This document shows, in pieces, positions 13,904-14,464 of a stretch of DNA of 14,464 nt. Both the position numbers and the translations under genes were made by a program. How positions within the stretch are numbered: the stretch's first letter is position 1; each line of letters begins with the position of its first letter. The stretch is from Methylococcaceae bacterium (GTDB lineage: Bacteria > Pseudomonadota > Gammaproteobacteria > Methylococcales > Methylomonadaceae): contig RFQK01000018.1 of the NCBI GenBank assembly GCA_009925045.1, positions 1 through 14,464 on the forward strand, written 5' to 3'. The notes under the pieces were generated by a model that saw only the letters and a program-made list of their open reading frames with translations, did not search any database and had not been told where the DNA came from.

Positions 13904-14110
13904 TTAACCCTCCTCGTCTTCATCGTCATCGTCTTCATCAGATGCAACTTCGATTATCCCCACCACATCGGGTTCTTCCCAAGGCAGTCCATGTAATAAG
14001 TCTTTCATCGAATTACATGAAAATTCACTGTATGCTTGTTCTTCATTATCAGCATATACAGTTACCGTCCCATAACCAGTGATTGCATACTCCACTTCAA
14101 ACTTAGGCAT
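13904..14110 (-). CDS. Small acidic protein, 68 residues, unknown function
   Basis: The start at 14110 is fixed by a near-perfect AAGGAGGT site at 14115-14122, so the longer upstream extension of the frame is not used. The protein reads PKFEVEYAITGYGTVTVYADNEEQAYSEF, a ferredoxin-like strand-strand-helix opening often seen in small element-borne proteins, and ends in an extreme acidic tail (SDEDDDDEDEEG). It overlaps the end of alpA by eight bases and must be co-translated with it. An acidic tail could mimic DNA or bind a basic partner, but there is no direct evidence. Confidence 0.75.
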   Translation of the reverse strand: MPKFEVEYAITGYGTVTVYADNEEQAYSEFSCNSMKDLLHGLPWEEPDVVGIIEVASDEDDDDEDEEG

Positions 14111-14321
14111 TTTTACCTCCTTTTTTGTTAAAAAAATTGTCATTACTTGCGTCACGCTCAGTAATTCTGGCATCTAACCAAGCTGCCACTTCTTCTTCCA
14201 GCCAGGCTACACAGCGCTCACCCAACTTAACCTGTCTCGGAAAATTTCCCTTCTCGATATAGGCATAGATGGTCGAACGACTTAGACCTGTCATTTCTTT
14301 CACTGCTTTAAGCTTCAACAT
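14103..14321 (-). CDS. AlpA-family transcriptional regulator / excision factor
   Basis: This 72-residue winged-helix protein of the MerR-like AlpA group reads LKLKAVKEMTGLSRSTIYAYIEKGNFPRQVKLGERCVAWLEEEVAAWLDARI, which contains the complete AlpA motif: helix-turn-helix, wing, then a W-x-x-x-E-V-x-x-W helix. In E. coli, AlpA activates the integrase gene of the cryptic prophage CP4-57 and promotes excision. Here it probably controls the integrase at the left end of the same element. It starts three bases after the preceding gene's stop and overlaps the next gene, so it is mid-operon. Confidence 0.92.
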   Translation of the reverse strand: MLKLKAVKEMTGLSRSTIYAYIEKGNFPRQVKLGERCVAWLEEEVAAWLDARITERDASNDNFFNKKGGKNA

Positions 14322-14324
14322 AAA

Positions 14325-14464
14325 TCACACACCTTTGTTTAATGAATTAGCAGTTATTTGTGCTTCAATTTCCGCAAGGTATTCCTTTCTTATCGCCAGC
14401 TCTTTGGGTGACACATCAGAAGCCAAACTTTCGAAACAAGCTTTAACCACTGATTTTTTTTGAA
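14325..14464 (-). CDS. C-terminal fragment of an unknown protein (runs off window)
   Basis: An open frame enters from the right edge and stops at 14325, three bases before alpA. The visible 45 or so residues, including ACFESLASDVSPKELAIRKEYLAEIEAQI, look like a charged helical C-terminus. The tight spacing to alpA supports a shared transcript. Too little is seen to name it. Confidence 0.6.
   Translation of the reverse strand, partial: QKKSVVKACFESLASDVSPKELAIRKEYLAEIEAQITANSLNKGV

Larger units (their letters stand above)
11130..14464. mobile_element. Integrative element inserted at tRNA-Cys (left part only)
   Basis: The region to the right of tRNA-Cys begins with a P4-type integrase and holds an AlpA-type regulator, small unknown ORFs and an unrecognised 328-residue protein. 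By eye its genes are more AT-rich than the operon to the left. No phage structural genes, transfer genes or transposase are visible in the part seen. It could be a satellite prophage, a genomic island or an integrative element. Confidence 0.75.

Noticed and set aside
1..14464. Insertion sequence or transposase causing the broken genes
   Set aside because: No transposase frame, terminal inverted repeats or target duplications were seen at the lesions.

Overview
The window looks like a chromosomal segment of a gammaproteobacterium. CydA and CydB are close to the enterobacterial long Q-loop type, and CydX and CydP are present. A methylotrophic or sulfur-exposed aquatic lineage such as Methylococcales is a guess from overall resemblance, not a demonstrated assignment. 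An integrative element occupies the right end and runs off the window.

Left and centre (1-9200, minus strand): eleven genes are packed head to tail with gaps of 22 bases or less, or short overlaps, so they read as one operon transcribed right to left. In transcription order they are a persulfide dioxygenase-like metallo-beta-lactamase (broken), a TauE/SafE sulfite-type exporter, a short PsiE-family membrane protein, a Tat-exported multicopper oxidase, cydP, cydA, cydB, cydX, a TolC-family outer membrane protein (broken), a membrane fusion protein and an RND pump (cut by the window edge). The gene set fits tolerance of sulfide or copper stress. Persulfide would be oxidised to sulfite and exported, the sulfide-resistant cytochrome bd would keep respiration going, and a tripartite pump and a copper oxidase would protect the envelope. 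Two members carry internal deletions with frame changes and a third has a shortened N-terminus, so the operon is either decaying or misassembled.

Middle (9201-11217): a divergent AT-rich regulatory region separates the operon from a second TauE/SafE gene on the plus strand. That gene is followed by a single-pass membrane protein of unknown function, a textbook sigma-70 promoter, tRNA-Gly(GCC), a hairpin and tRNA-Cys(GCA).

Right (about 11130-14464): a P4-type tyrosine integrase lies directly downstream of tRNA-Cys, the usual layout for an element inserted in a tRNA 3' end. Its promoter and start region carry GGGGGTAT repeats. Behind it on the minus strand come an unrecognised 328-residue protein, a cluster of inverted repeats around a doubtful small ORF, a small acidic protein translationally coupled to an AlpA-type regulator, and the 3' end of another gene. 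The far attachment site is not in the window.
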